Positions 15,351 through 27,240 of a DNA stretch of 64,000 bases are shown here, piece by piece (the stretch's first letter is position 1; the number at the start of each line of letters is the position of its first letter). The notes beneath the pieces are model-generated. The model worked only from the letters and a program-made list of their open reading frames with translations. It had not been told where the DNA came from and searched no databases. The stretch lies in NCBI GenBank assembly GCA_963930655.1, contig OZ005618.1, positions 7,400,001-7,464,000 of the forward strand, written 5' to 3'. The translations under genes were made by a program, and so were the position numbers. Source of the DNA: Myrica gale. Its lineage: Eukaryota; Streptophyta; Magnoliopsida; Fagales; Myricaceae.

Positions 15351-16610
15351 TAATCATATTTTTGGTAGTTTATTACTCTGTTAAGCCAAATTCATTGGTC
15401 TCCTTATAGATGGATGATGCATAACGTACTTTCTAATTAAATTCTCCCTCTAGAAGATCATGAATCTTTTTTATTTCTGTTTCTTTTCTCTGTTAAGATC
15501 CATTATTGCTCACTGTGTTTACATTAAGGTGATGTTTGAAGTATTTGGACTTTAGAAACTCCGCCAGAGAATTAATTCAGAAACTTCAAAAGATTCTGAT
15601 CCCAGAAAAGAGGAAGGATAAAAACATCGAGACCCACATATTTTGCTCTAGAATGTGAACTGCCAACCTCTATTAAGGCTCAAACATGGAAGGCCTAACT
15701 CCTTCATGCTCCATTTCGTTGTTCAGAAGTTCTAGAAATGCGCAGCAGGTTGGGCCAATTTTTAAACAAGGCTCGCCCACTTTTTGTAATGAACTTTCTC
15801 TAGTCATATTCCAACATTAACATAAGCTCTATCAACATCAATTACTAATAGTAAGTTTAGAGACCATGTTATATTGGAGCACATCTACCTGTGTCAATTA
15901 GCACAAATTGCTGAACAGAGTGTTTTCATGTGGCAATTAGGCCAGGACTAGTTGTCCCTAATATCCCTTAGCCCACTAACCTTGACGCCAAGTAGGTTGG
16001 AAACTTCTAGTTCCGGTAGACTGGAAAGTCTATATCTTTCCTACCACGGTAGTGGCTCAGTACATTTAACCTCCTGCGTGCACATTACATATAACTGCAA
16101 CTTCCAAGTTCCATCCCAGGGAACTGCTCCACAGGACTATGACAATTCAATGGGACCTTAGAGGATGCCCTTCAAACTGAAAAGGGTTTTCAAGGACCCT
16201 GTTTTTTAGTGTACATAAGCCATATGCCTAAGTTTATGAATGCTCTTAATACACCGGGGCAATATTAAAAACAAGATTTCTATGCATATTCAACTCTAAC
16301 TGGAAAAGCACAAAATTCACACATAATATGCACACTTGAAATTGATGATGATTGCTTCTTCGTGGTACATTTACTATAGCTTTTCAAGCGAAAAGTAACA
16401 AAATACACAAGGACTCCATGTACTTTCCCTGCTACTATAGAGGGCATGATAAGTCTAAAGATCGTTTTCCATTTGGCTGCAGATACCAAGGATTGCTTTT
16501 GACCCATACTAGTAAAAAACCCTTGCAGGTTTTGTACATTGCCCACCAAGCCAACAGAATTATTGACCTAATCCATCAGTGTTAAGTACAATGTGATTCT
16601 GCACAAGAAT
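15351..16610. other. 3' flank and probable 3' UTR of the DUF3527 gene
   Basis: The DUF3527 gene ends at 16611 and is transcribed leftwards, so its 3' UTR should fall at about 16.2-16.6 kb. The rest shows no coding signal that I can support. Confidence 0.4.
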
Positions 16611-19414
16611 CTAGACCCTTCCAACTGGAGAAAGGGGTGGGTATGAGACGTATCTTGCAGGGACTTCTTCAATTCGATCGTGAGCCTTTATTCTATCATT
16701 TTGCACGAGAACAGTTTCCTCTGAAGAATTTTCTTCAAAAGAGTGACTCGCTTCTGACGGCTCGCATGATTTCTTACTATCCAGTACTGCTATACAAATG
16801 GAAAATGCCTGTAAAATGGATAGTGAAGATTTGAACTCAACGGAGTAGATCCCGTCCTTGAATGGCGCCAAACTGAAGAGATGCTGGTTTCCTTGAACTT
16901 CTTCCTGTGGACAAGTCATAAAATGCAGTGTCATCTATTGGCAATTACTTCTCTAATTCAATGGATAATAGTTTCTTCCGAGCAAAAGACTAGTACCTGA
17001 CAAAAAAGCTCAAATTTATCCGTTGACGAATTGGATGAACACAGTTTTTTACTCATATGGTCCCTGTTGGCAAGGATCCGAAGTTTGCAACCCATATCCC
17101 ATCCTCCACAGTCACATAATCCGCCCGATTTCCAGCGCTCAATCAGGGATGAAGGTCCTCCCTTACTTGGTAGACTATGCACACCACTTGGAAGTATCAC
17201 TGTTGCACTGACATGGTCCTTATCAACTGAAGGAAGATTCTGAATGTTTCCCGTAGTGTTGGAATAACATCTCACTCCAGGCAACCTCTCTTCTGAACCA
17301 ACCTCTGGCATATTACTGTAGTTATTGCTCTGACACCCATCTCTGATGCTGCTTCTATTGGAAGTTTTTGGAATTTTGACAACAACAGCTGCAAGTTCAT
17401 CATTTGGCAGGAAGTCAGAGGATTGCTGATCTAATGGTCTTAGGTCCACAGAAAACAAAACAAATTCTCTTAAACTGAACTGATCCAAACATTGCTGTCC
17501 CATCAAATTGGAGAACTGGGAATCAGAAACCTTCATCTGTGCAACGACATTAGGGATGTAATCAAGACTTTTGCCTTTGCTTCTGCCTCCTTGATTTATC
17601 CAACCGTTATTCTTCTTGACTTCATGAATGGTGAAGAATGTATAAATCAAGCTGTAGTCACCCTTTCTTGAGGTACCTAACTTCTTCATTGTGGCTGCAA
17701 GAATATCATTGTCATTATCAACTGCAAATGTGAACAGAGGCTGGCCATTCTTAATAACCACTCGCAGAAGAGCTTGAACTGTTGTATCTAGTTGTGATTT
17801 CCCAGAATGCACGGTCAAAGAATCTAATTGTCCATTGGTATTCTTGCAAGCCCTACCCCTTGATGTTGATTCTCTCTGTGATGGCTCAACAAAATGATTG
17901 CAGTTGGCTGCCTTGGGCTTCAGTAACGGCTCAAGTAACCTTCTCAGAGGGCTGGACCTGGCTCTGGCATTGAGTTTATCATACTCTGAAGTATCCGCGC
18001 AAGCAGAAGCCACAAATTCCGCTGAAGCAGATTTAGCTGAAGTATATGTTGAGCTCTTATGCTGTGTAGCTAAACCCTCATTCGAGCTGGAACTCTTGAT
18101 CATCTTGCCCAGACCAATATTAAGTCGGCGAAAAGGTGAAGAACTTCTTACTTTTTCATCTGTAAACTTGTTCGCTTTCACATCCAATCCCTTTGAAGCT
18201 TCATTTGTTGCATTGGTGTGTGTTACGATCGATTTTTTCTCTCTGTTTCTGGATCTGGGCGGACTGATTCCTACTTTTGCTAAACGGGAAATTGGGTTAG
18301 ATGTATTAGATGAGAAGTTTACACTCTGCGAATCCATGGTGCAGGATTGCTTTAAATGAGATTGTTCGCTGCCAATTTCATAAGGCAGTGGGCATGAGTG
18401 TGGAATATCAGAGTTAAGTTCTGTACCGGGAATCTCCTTGGATCCCTTTGAAAAGCTCCTTCGAATTGCTTCTGCTGATGGTCGACCTAGCAATTTTGTC
18501 AAATCAGAACGCTCGGACATTTCAGATGGATGTTTTTGGGGGAGATCTCTCGGCAAAAGGAGAACAACAGTTTTAAGCTTCCCAGGGACGTCTTGGTCAA
18601 TATCATTTGAATTTGGAAGTTGCAACTTCTCCGGTCTCTTCTTAATGTCACCATCTTGAACCTTTGTCTTTGGGATAAATCTACTTTCTTGATTAATCTT
18701 CGTATCTGGACTCTTTCTCTTGCTCTCTTCCTGCTTGATTCCTGGAATGTATGAAGACTGATCAATTCTACTGAATTTCTCCTTCCCACTCAAGATGTTA
18801 CTCTCTGGAGGTTTACGATCTTGAAACTTTCCAACACTTCCTGCAAAGGCTTTGATATCTTGAGAATGGCCTTTTATTGGAGATGCTGTCAGATGGTACT
18901 GCAGCGATGGACGACGTCTCCTTGGAGGAGCAGGAGAGCGACTGTAACCACTGCTAGAATGAGCAGACGATCCATCTGTTGATAATGATGATGAAGAGTT
19001 GCTACCAGAGGGCGAACACCTGCTACTCACATCTGGTATCGGTTTATGACTATAACGCCATTTTTCAAGGCGTCCCCAGTCAAGGACCCCAACATTTAAG
19101 ACTTTCTCCTGGATGTTCTGTCCACTCTCCAGATAACTTGGCAAATTTGACATGTACTTAACAAGTTCATCTTCTTCGGATGGTTTGCTATCCGTCTGTT
19201 GCCTTTTGAAATTTTCAGAAGATTTAGGTGGGATGTCCTTCGCATACTGACTGATTTCATGATGAAGATCGGCATACGAGAGATTATGCTTTTCAGGATT
19301 TAACCTCTCTTGCAGGTTTACACTTTGACGTGCTTGTGGATGTAAGGGCTTCCCAGAAGTTCTTAAAGAATGTTGAACACTCAAATTGCATTTGAGATCT
19401 GAATGACATTCCAT
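16611..19414 (-). CDS. DUF3527 domain protein of unknown function
   Basis: Two coding exons, 16997-19414 and 16611-16904, join at a GT-AG intron to give 903 residues. The start is the ATG at 19412-19414: an upstream TTG in the same frame is ruled out because an in-frame TAA lies just before it. The N-terminal half is polar and basic, with a Ser-rich run and an RRRR patch at roughly residues 130-170, and looks disordered. From about residue 480 to the end is the conserved plant DUF3527 region, recognised by strings such as ALLRVVIKNGQPLFTFAVDN, YTFFTIHEVKKNNGW and RWKSGGLCDCGGWDMGCKLR. No catalytic motif, signal peptide or membrane segment is seen. Known plant homologues have no established biochemical role, so none is claimed. 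The 5' end of this gene is duplicated at 43265-44930. Confidence 0.88.
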
Positions 19415-21350
19415 CGAACAGATAAGTTCTGGGGATTCCAACAGTCTTTGTGATTATCAGCTTCTGATCTCCAAAGAAATTTGCAACACTGAATGTCCTT
19501 ATGTTTCTTTTCAGCTGTAAATCTCAGACCAAATTCACATAGAAGCAGAACTAGCTGAAAATAAAAGGAAAAACATAGTTTACTACAACCGATTGCCTTG
19601 GGGGGGGGGGGGGGGGGAATATACTGAAAGGAAATAAAAAATTCACATCTGTTGCTTTACAGGCATCTAAAACAAGATAAGGAAAGCCTATGCAACAATG
19701 ACGCACTATCTATTTTGTAGTACTCAATATTGCACATCAGCAGAACTAGAGAACTTTCCTTTAGTTGATATACCAACTCTTTTCACAAAATGTAATCACA
19801 ACTCTTTTCACAAGCAAAACTTTTCTTAGCATATGGAAAGGCCACCAACCACATTTACCTCATCCACTAAAGAGATCATGACAGCGAAACCACATGTCCA
19901 TGTTACAGTTTTCACTATCACATTGGCCAGTCTCTATGAAGTTCTCTTCAGGAAACAGCTTACAATAGGAAGAAGTAAAAAACATGAGATTAAGAATTCT
20001 GCTATCACCAAATTTGAGCAATATCCATATCCTACAATGCAATGAGGCATATTTCTAATTACAAATAGCAAAAATGTCAATATAAATTCGAGAGGACTCA
20101 GAAATGATGTGTTACAGAACTGTAGCGCGAAAAAGGAAAGCTAGCAACCTGACAATTTCTTATGATACCAGAAAACCCCAACTTTTAGTATAAATTCCAT
20201 GGTTGTCGTTTATGTTTTCAACAATTTGCTTGAAATGAAAGCAAAAGAGGCTGGGAAAAATGCAAGGCCATAGGGCAATTCTAGTGGTTGCGGGTCTTTC
20301 AAGTCGTAATTTGCCTTTTGGCTTTTTTTGCAGGTGCCGTCAGTTATCAACCACATAGCTCATCTACCCTGGGAATCAGGTAACTCTTACACTCCCAGTA
20401 AAAAAATTGCATATTAGTTGTACCTAGCTGACGAGATAACTTTTTAACTCACGCGAAGTGAAATCGAATTGGCATCCAAGAAGACAATTTCAAGTGTACA
20501 GACAAAGCCAAACGAAAATTCGGTGGTCCATGAAAATGCCTTTGCGAAGCCTTAAGATTAGGCAGAACGACCCGTCATAGTCGTAGTCCCTTAGCTCTCT
20601 GCCACAAGTGATGGAACGGACAAAGATCCTCCATTTATACAAAAGCCACGGCGCTCTTAATTTTCAAAATTCTAAACAGCAAGGCCTCGTTTGGCTCTCC
20701 AAAAGAAAGACTTTAAAGAAGATAAGGTCATTTCGTTTCTTTTAGTCTCAGCTTTCCAGTGTCCCAAACACTGCACAAATGTCTCGACGTCATACGAACG
20801 GGATCCGGATCTCCCTCTTCTCAAAAACTCAAATTAAAGCTATAGATGCAAATCCAGAGCTCGACAAAACACAAATAATGAAAAAAATAGTAATTCATGC
20901 ATCAGAGAAACAACAAATCAATGGAAAATCATAAATAAACCTAGGACCAAGTCATGGAAAACAAAGCTTCATGCTAAGAATAAAGTCGTACCAGACTCCG
21001 TATTGGAAATGCAGAAGCAAGGAACCATGACTAAGGTAAGTTCCAGCAGCTCGAGGACGAAGAAAATCGTGTCGGTGCTCCATTGGCCAGTAGAACTAGA
21101 AAGCAGCAGAGATCAGAGGTGAGCACTTGAGTTGTACACAGCAAAGAGGAGAAAAACAGTTGCCTCGTATTCCAATGACCCTCCTTTTCTTCCCCAGACC
21201 CCGAATCCGCAGAGTATCACCAAAAAGATGCACACACACAGAGCTTTCAGAGAGAGTGGGAGAGAGTAGGTGTATGTGCGTTTTTCGGGCTGGAGATCGT
21301 TTGTTTTTTGTGAGAAGAGAGAGAGCGCTAGAGAGGCCAATCGACTTCAT
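19415..21350 (-). promoter_or_regulatory. DUF3527 5' UTR, probable leader intron and promoter
   Basis: A pyrimidine-rich 3' splice site lies just upstream of the start codon (TTTACAG at about 19512-19518 on the gene strand), and GA-rich leader-like DNA lies at 21235-21340. A leader intron of about 1.5 kb is likely but its donor was not fixed. The whole region recurs at 43355-44930. Confidence 0.5.
19600..19617. repeat. Poly-G homopolymer, 18 bases
   Basis: An uninterrupted G run in the DUF3527 leader. The duplicate at about 43540 has G runs broken by A. The length is prone to sequencing error. Confidence 0.9.
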
Positions 21351-21839
21351 CGGACGGCCAAAAAAGGAGGACCGGATAATCGGGCGGTCACATCAGAAAG
21401 ACGCGGGAGCGGGGATGTTCCTGGACCCCACCTTGGGTCCCCAATTTATTTGTTTTGTTGCATCGACTATCGAGTACCGATCTCTTTTAAAGAAAGACTT
21501 TTTTGCGTTAAAAAGATTTTGATCAACTTGGTGGGGCCTACTCACTTTTTGCACCATTTATTTCAGTACTACTTGTAGTTTTGTATCTGCATTGAATTGG
21601 AAGGTTGGAGCTGTACAGCTCACCACAAAAGAAAAAAAAAATAAAAAATTGTAGCCATACCAATATGGAGGTAGCGAGTCTTTGTTGCTTGTTTTCTACA
21701 CACATGATTCTCTGACAATTGCCGTAAGGCTGACGATGTTTTGGTGGAAATCCGCTTGTTTAACCCCTCGGGATGAGCAATGTTTATAATCTACTTATTC
21801 ATTTCTTATACTTTATTTATTTTTTTTAAACAGCTTAGT

Positions 21840-22036
21840 GGGTATGTTTGGTGTCCAAATATTTGGGCTCAAATATTTGGATTTAATTATAAAAAATTCA
21901 CCACAGAATTTTTTATTATTATAATACTTATTAAAAAGTTTCTCTCTTTACTTTTTCACTAACTCCCATTACATATCTTTATTTTATAATATTTCTCAAA
22001 CTCCAATACTCAAAATTTTTACCTTCAAACATCCCC
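21840..22036. mobile_element. MITE, about 197 bp, absent from the duplicate
   Basis: Ends GGGTATGTTTGG and CAAACATCCCC are imperfect inverted repeats flanked by AGT on both sides. The second duplication copy reads straight through the site at about 47125 (CTTAGTTGCTCTC), giving an empty site. Confidence 0.75.
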
Positions 22037-24272
22037 AGTAACTATTCTTCTCTTTCAAATATTAAAATATTTTATTAAGTTCTATGTATTTTTTTAAAAA
22101 AATAATTATATTTTATATTTATTTATTTTGGAGTTTTAACCTTTTGTATTTCATTTTTTTTTCAATTTTAACACATTTTACTCACATAATTTTGGATTCT
22201 TTGGATTTGCACGTTTTTGTTTATTTATCTGTTACAACGGACATAAAATCTCATGTTTTATACGTGACTTACTTGTCAATTATGTCTCTGATATTTAAAA
22301 AGAATTAATTATATTTCATACTCACGTAATTTAAAAATTATACCACTTTGCTCCTTATTTTTTTATTATTTTTGAGACATTTTGTACCTATATGTTTTGT
22401 AAGTGAATAATTTTTTCGTTCGAAATAACGAATAAATTGACTTAGGTGTAAATCGAAATAAGTCGGAATCACGTTGGTGAAATGTATCAAAATTAAAAGA
22501 ACGAGTTGTTAAGTATCCAGACTGAATGCAAAACGTAACTAAATCTTTAAAAAATAATCAATTCTCGTATTGATTGTTGTTCTAAAAAAATTATAAGATA
22601 TACTGTATTTTTTTTCTTCCTGATTTTGATTAATCTAAATTAAAATATATACTCTTAAGGTTTTAATCTTGAAAAACCAAAGATAATTTACTGTTAAAAA
22701 TATCCCAAAAACTATTGAAAGTAAAAAAGAGAAAGATAAGCTGCTTTTCAGACCGCGCATGAGATCCCATCAAAGTTTGACACTTTTTGAGCTCAAAAAA
22801 AGTAAAGAAAAGAAAGTATGGGGGAAAAGGAAAAAAATTAAAAAATAACGTGGCAGAAGTTGGGCATAGAGTGAACCAAAAAGTAGTGGGGTTAATCCCA
22901 AACATCATAATTACGAAAGTATATCTAATCCCAGATTTGAATGATCCTACTTGTGTTCTAATTACCACTTTACGATAGCATGATTGGATAGGATCACATG
23001 GTGATTGTGATGCTACATCATGCCCGTCTAATGTCTTTGTCATATAGTAAAGTCGTCGAATCTTTCTGTAGGCAATCACGAACTCCCTAATGCCCACTAA
23101 CCTAAAAAAACAAAAGGAGAACAGAACACTCTCTTTTGTTCTTTAGCACTCTTCTTTTATCTTCCCGCCTTGTCTGGTATACTGTCTCCAGTATTAATGG
23201 CCTACGACCCTTCCTGTTACCTCCCTAGCATCAGAGCTTGCGCAGATCACGTGATCTAACGTTCATTTCAGGTTTTCTCTAGTACTCTGAGCTGATAGAT
23301 AATAAGGTATTTGAAGTTTGGAAAACATAAAAATCACCCCCTCGGTCTGGAGTTAAAAAATAAAAAAATAACGAATAACTCCTCGAGGTGAGTCTGTAAT
23401 TCTTTTTAATTTGTTATTGGAATTAAATGATACAATTTTTTTTAAAAAAAAGTAAACATAATATATAAATTTTATAACATTTAATAGCATCCTTAATAAT
23501 TATAATGCAATAGATGTTACTGTGAGATTCAATCTAATTCTCTAAATTAGAGCATTTAATTCATATAATAAATTGGAGATGAGACAAAATTCTGTTGGGT
23601 CCTACGTGGCTGTGTTGACAGCCTTGACGGGCTAAGCATCCATACATGACACTTGTATGGAAGCACTTAACTTCTTTCCTATAGAACCCAACGTAGTTGT
23701 GATTAATTTTAGAAGTAGATCCTACATATTCAGAGATTTTGAGCCGTTGAATTTTTTTTAGAAGAACCCAAGAAAGACACCAAATATTTCTTTAATGCAA
23801 AACCGCTAAAACCCATCTTGTTTTTAGAAAATTAGTCAGTTTTTTTTAATAAATCTTTAAATCGTCCTTAGAGTTTTGCTACTATTAATCCCTCCATTGT
23901 TAAAATAATTAAAGGATAAAAACATATTTCACAAGACTCAAAAGTTATATTATAAAACAATAATAACTCCATTTCTTTGTTTGTTAGGAATTAAAGCAAT
24001 GTATTAGTTTTCATGGTGACCACCTCTGCATAATGATCTCTCAGTGGTATTAGGCCAAAAAGAAGAAAAAAAAAAAACTTGGCAGGAATCTGTCTCATAA
24101 GATACAGCTTGCATTCCCCATTTGGCACACATAATTCGCCAATTGACTGGATATTATTATAGTCATCAGTCCCCGTGATTATCCTAAGTTAATTATTTGT
24201 TAAATTATGATTAAACAAACCCAAGTGATAAATACGAAGTTAAGAAATGTCATATGCGTTGTTGCCATTTGA
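22037..24272. other. AT-rich intergenic DNA, partly duplicated
   Basis: To about 22800 it is duplicated at 47130-47890. The remainder has no partner in unit 2. It includes a 14-bp palindrome AGATCACGTGATCT with a G-box core at about 23245-23258, and inverted repeats around 23600-23710 that may be another short MITE. No gene is supported. Confidence 0.45.
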
Positions 24273-24280
24273 CTGTCGGA

Positions 24281-24809
24281 TAGGGGTGAGTACCGGAACG
24301 GATGGAACCGGAATGGGTCATTCCGGTTCCGGTACTCACCGGAATAGAAATTTCTATTCCGGTTCCATTCCGGAATTTACCGGAACGGAACCGGAACGGA
24401 ACCGGAATTTTCCGAAAACGGAACCGGAAATTCCGGTTCCATAACTGGGCCTAAAAGGCCCAGTTTTACTTTGGCCCAAAATACTTTTTTAAGCATTTTG
24501 GGCCGAAATTGGGCTTTTTTATTTTTTTATTTTTTTCATTTTGCATCAATTTCATAATATGGTTTTTAAACATATCATGATCATCAAGACATCAAAGGGA
24601 AAAAAAAATACATCACTACATTTTGTCTCAAATAAACTAAACTATACTAAAAAATTATTTTTTTTAAAAAAATACCGGAACCGGAAAATTCCGGTATTTC
24701 CGCCAGAAATTTCGGTTCTGAAATTTCCATAAAATAGGTTCCGGTTCCGGTACCGGAATAGACCGAAACCGGAATTTCCGGCGGAAACCGGATGATTTGC
24801 TCACCCTTA
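24281..24809. mobile_element. Non-autonomous hAT element (family B), 529 bp, perfect 8-bp TSD
   Basis: Ends TAGGGGTGAG and CTCACCCTTA, flanked by CTGTCGGA at 24273-24280 and 24810-24817. Both subterminal zones are filled with CCGGAA/TTCCGG repeats. It has no coding capacity. Confidence 0.93.
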
Positions 24810-25613
24810 CTGTCGGATCGAACATAACACGGCTAACATAATGGAAGTACGACCCTTCTTTTCTTGATTAGTAGAGATGCTTTTGGGGGTGCAGGACCAT
24901 TGTAACTCCAATTAGAATTTTGTCTTTTTTTCCTAATAGAATATTTATTTGGCCGGCTAGACTAGATACCCTTTCTTGATTTTTAGCTGTTCAAGACGTA
25001 GTAGAAATATGTATGGATTCAGCAATTAGGAAAAAAATAATTAGGAAAACAATCATAGGAATATAGGATCATGATCTATAATTCTCCACTATAATTATAT
25101 TTTGCAAAGTAAGAAAGAAATAGACACAGGAAATAAATCTTACTATATATAATGTTCATCATATAAAGTTTTGGACAATACAGATACTATCACATATAGT
25201 ATACTTTTCATCGATCAACTACCTGTGTTGACACATTGTATTTTAAACTACTCGTTTTGACACATTGCACCTTCCAACTACTAATGTCAGACAAATTTCA
25301 CTCTAAACTGCCAACTTTGACACATTGCACCCTTTAACTACCAATGTTACACTTTGCATCATTCGTCTGATAATAATACCCCGAGAAGTTAAGGAATTGA
25401 CAATAATATTTTCAATATAAAAAATGGGTCAAGAACATTATCGTCATTTTAGTTTAAAAAGATGCAATATGTAAAAGCTGGTAGTTTAGGGTATAATATA
25501 TTGAACCCTAATAATTGATAGATAAAAAGTGTATTCATCTTTAAATTATACTATACAATTGTGACAAAACAATTATAAAAAATTATGACAGCCTGAAATT
25601 CTATCAATCCCTT

Positions 25614-25842
25614 GGGGCCGTTTGTTGCCCGAAATGTATGCCCAACATTTCGGGCATATTATACATAATTATATTATAATATTTTTTTACATCAAATATT
25701 TTTTTATTATAATAATAATTAACTCAAATCTTCTCTCTCCTCACTTTTTTACCATTTATTATAAAAAAATCTTTACTTTTTCACCAACCTCAACACCCCA
25801 ATATTTTCACTACCCTAAAATTTTCACAAACAAACACCACCC
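25614..25842. mobile_element. Probable Harbinger-like MITE
   Basis: Begins GGGGCCGTTTGTTG and ends CAAACAAACACCACCC, an imperfect inverted repeat. The AT-rich interior has the CTCACTTTTTTACC type of motif shared with other MITEs here. The target duplication is not clean. Confidence 0.5.
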
Positions 25843-26299
25843 AACGTGACCGGCCAATTCTTTCCGGATACAATTAGCTTGTTTCCTTCGAACGCAAAGG
25901 AGCAAAAACTTACCATTTGAATACACATCTTTCAGTTGCTTTAATGAACAAACAAAGATTGTTACACACTTGTGACAAAAAGAATGATAGAGACGTGCAA
26001 TAATAATAATGGACTTGGAATTTTGGACTTACATCACATGGGGGTCAAAACGTGACATCAGTTTCGGGTTGAAATTTTTGACAAAATACCAATTATGTGG
26101 ATTTGAACTGTTCCCTCTACAAGGCATTGGACGAAAGATAAGCTGTACAGGATTAAATAATAGTCATAGATGATAAAAAAATCCTCTGATTATATGTTTA
26201 AACTCCAAAAGATATAGCCGGGCCATTTCGAACTAAAAACAAATACTGAATTAAAAAAATATTGTAATGTATGTAAATTAATCATAAGTGTATACATAT

Positions 26300-26512
26300 G
26301 GGGTGTTTGGGTGGAAATTTTCACCCCTCAATATTTCTACACAATTATAAAATAATCTCTCTCCTTATCAAACTGTAAAATAATATTATAATATTCAATT
26401 AAATTTTATATTTTTTACTTTTTCATCAAATTTCATAAAATATCTTTATTTTTTCACAAATTTCAATAACTCAACATTTCCAACCCCTAACATTTTTACA
26501 TTCAAACGCTCC
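26300..26512. mobile_element. Probable Harbinger-like MITE
   Basis: Begins GGGGTGTTTGGGTG and ends CATTCAAACGCTCC, an imperfect inverted repeat with an interior like that of the element at 36801 (CTCTCTCCTTATCAAA). Ends are approximate. Confidence 0.5.
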
Positions 26513-27240
26513 AAGGGTCACTGGGTCAGTGTACAAAACGCACCGTATACTGTGGGAGGAGTGCATATAAACATCAATCGGGGACAAAACTCTTCAGAAA
26601 AGTATAAAAGACACCGCGGGAAAGGAATCGTCATCTAAATAATCACAGCTTGGGCCTACGAAATGTTGAGTTGATAATTTGGTCTTGCACTATATTATTT
26701 TGATAAGGCATCATGACAGCAATTTTCCTCCTACTATTTGCAGTGGACTAGTGGAAGCCGATCAAATGTCATCTCTGTTATTTTTTTTAATTAGGGATAA
26801 ATATATTTTATAATTTATATTATTATTATTATTATTATTACTTTGTACCAAAAAAATTATTAATTTTAGACGTAGTCAATTTTAAACAGTAATTCATTTT
26901 TTGGTCTGGAGAATGACGATTTTGCCCTCATATAAATATTATCATTTAAAAGTTTATAGGAATAAAAATGTTATTTTACGCATTAAAATAGTATTTTTTA
27001 ATTTTTTTTAAAAAATAATGTAAAGTATTTAAAATTAATAATTAAGGAATGCAATAGGATGAAACTAATAATTTAAAGTGTAACTATTAATATCTGCATT
27101 ATAAATTATGTTATATTTTTTCATCACGTAGTAATTAGAAAATGTGTGTAGGGCAGATAAAGTGCCATTTGTCTCGCATATCCGAATATGCTACTGATTA
27201 ATCTTTTTCTCTTGAATTTTTTTTAAGGAGTAATTGGTAA

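Larger units (their letters stand above)
19325..22800. repeat. Left end of tandem segmental duplication, unit 1
   Basis: 19325-21560 matches 43265-44930, and 21780-22800 matches 47079-47890, in the same orientation. Differences are single bases, small indels and separate transposon insertions. Homology starts abruptly at TTGACGTGC (19326/43266), about 30 codons into the DUF3527 reading frame. This fixes the left breakpoint of the duplicated unit. Confidence 0.92.
24818..27240. other. Repeat-derived intergenic DNA specific to unit 1
   Basis: It contains short repeats of TTGACACATTGCACC at about 25225-25340, two MITE-like segments (listed separately) and a weak fold-back at about 26785-27115 related to the element at 8074. 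Unit 2 lacks this whole stretch. No gene is seen. Confidence 0.45.

Noticed and set aside
17898-18359. 153-codon plus-strand frame inside the DUF3527 gene
   Set aside because: Antisense to a long conserved exon, with no recognisable domain and no splice or promoter context.
19412-19441. Upstream TTG as start of the DUF3527 protein
   Set aside because: It is not ATG and lies only a few codons after an in-frame TAA; the ATG at 19412-19414 is the first proper start.
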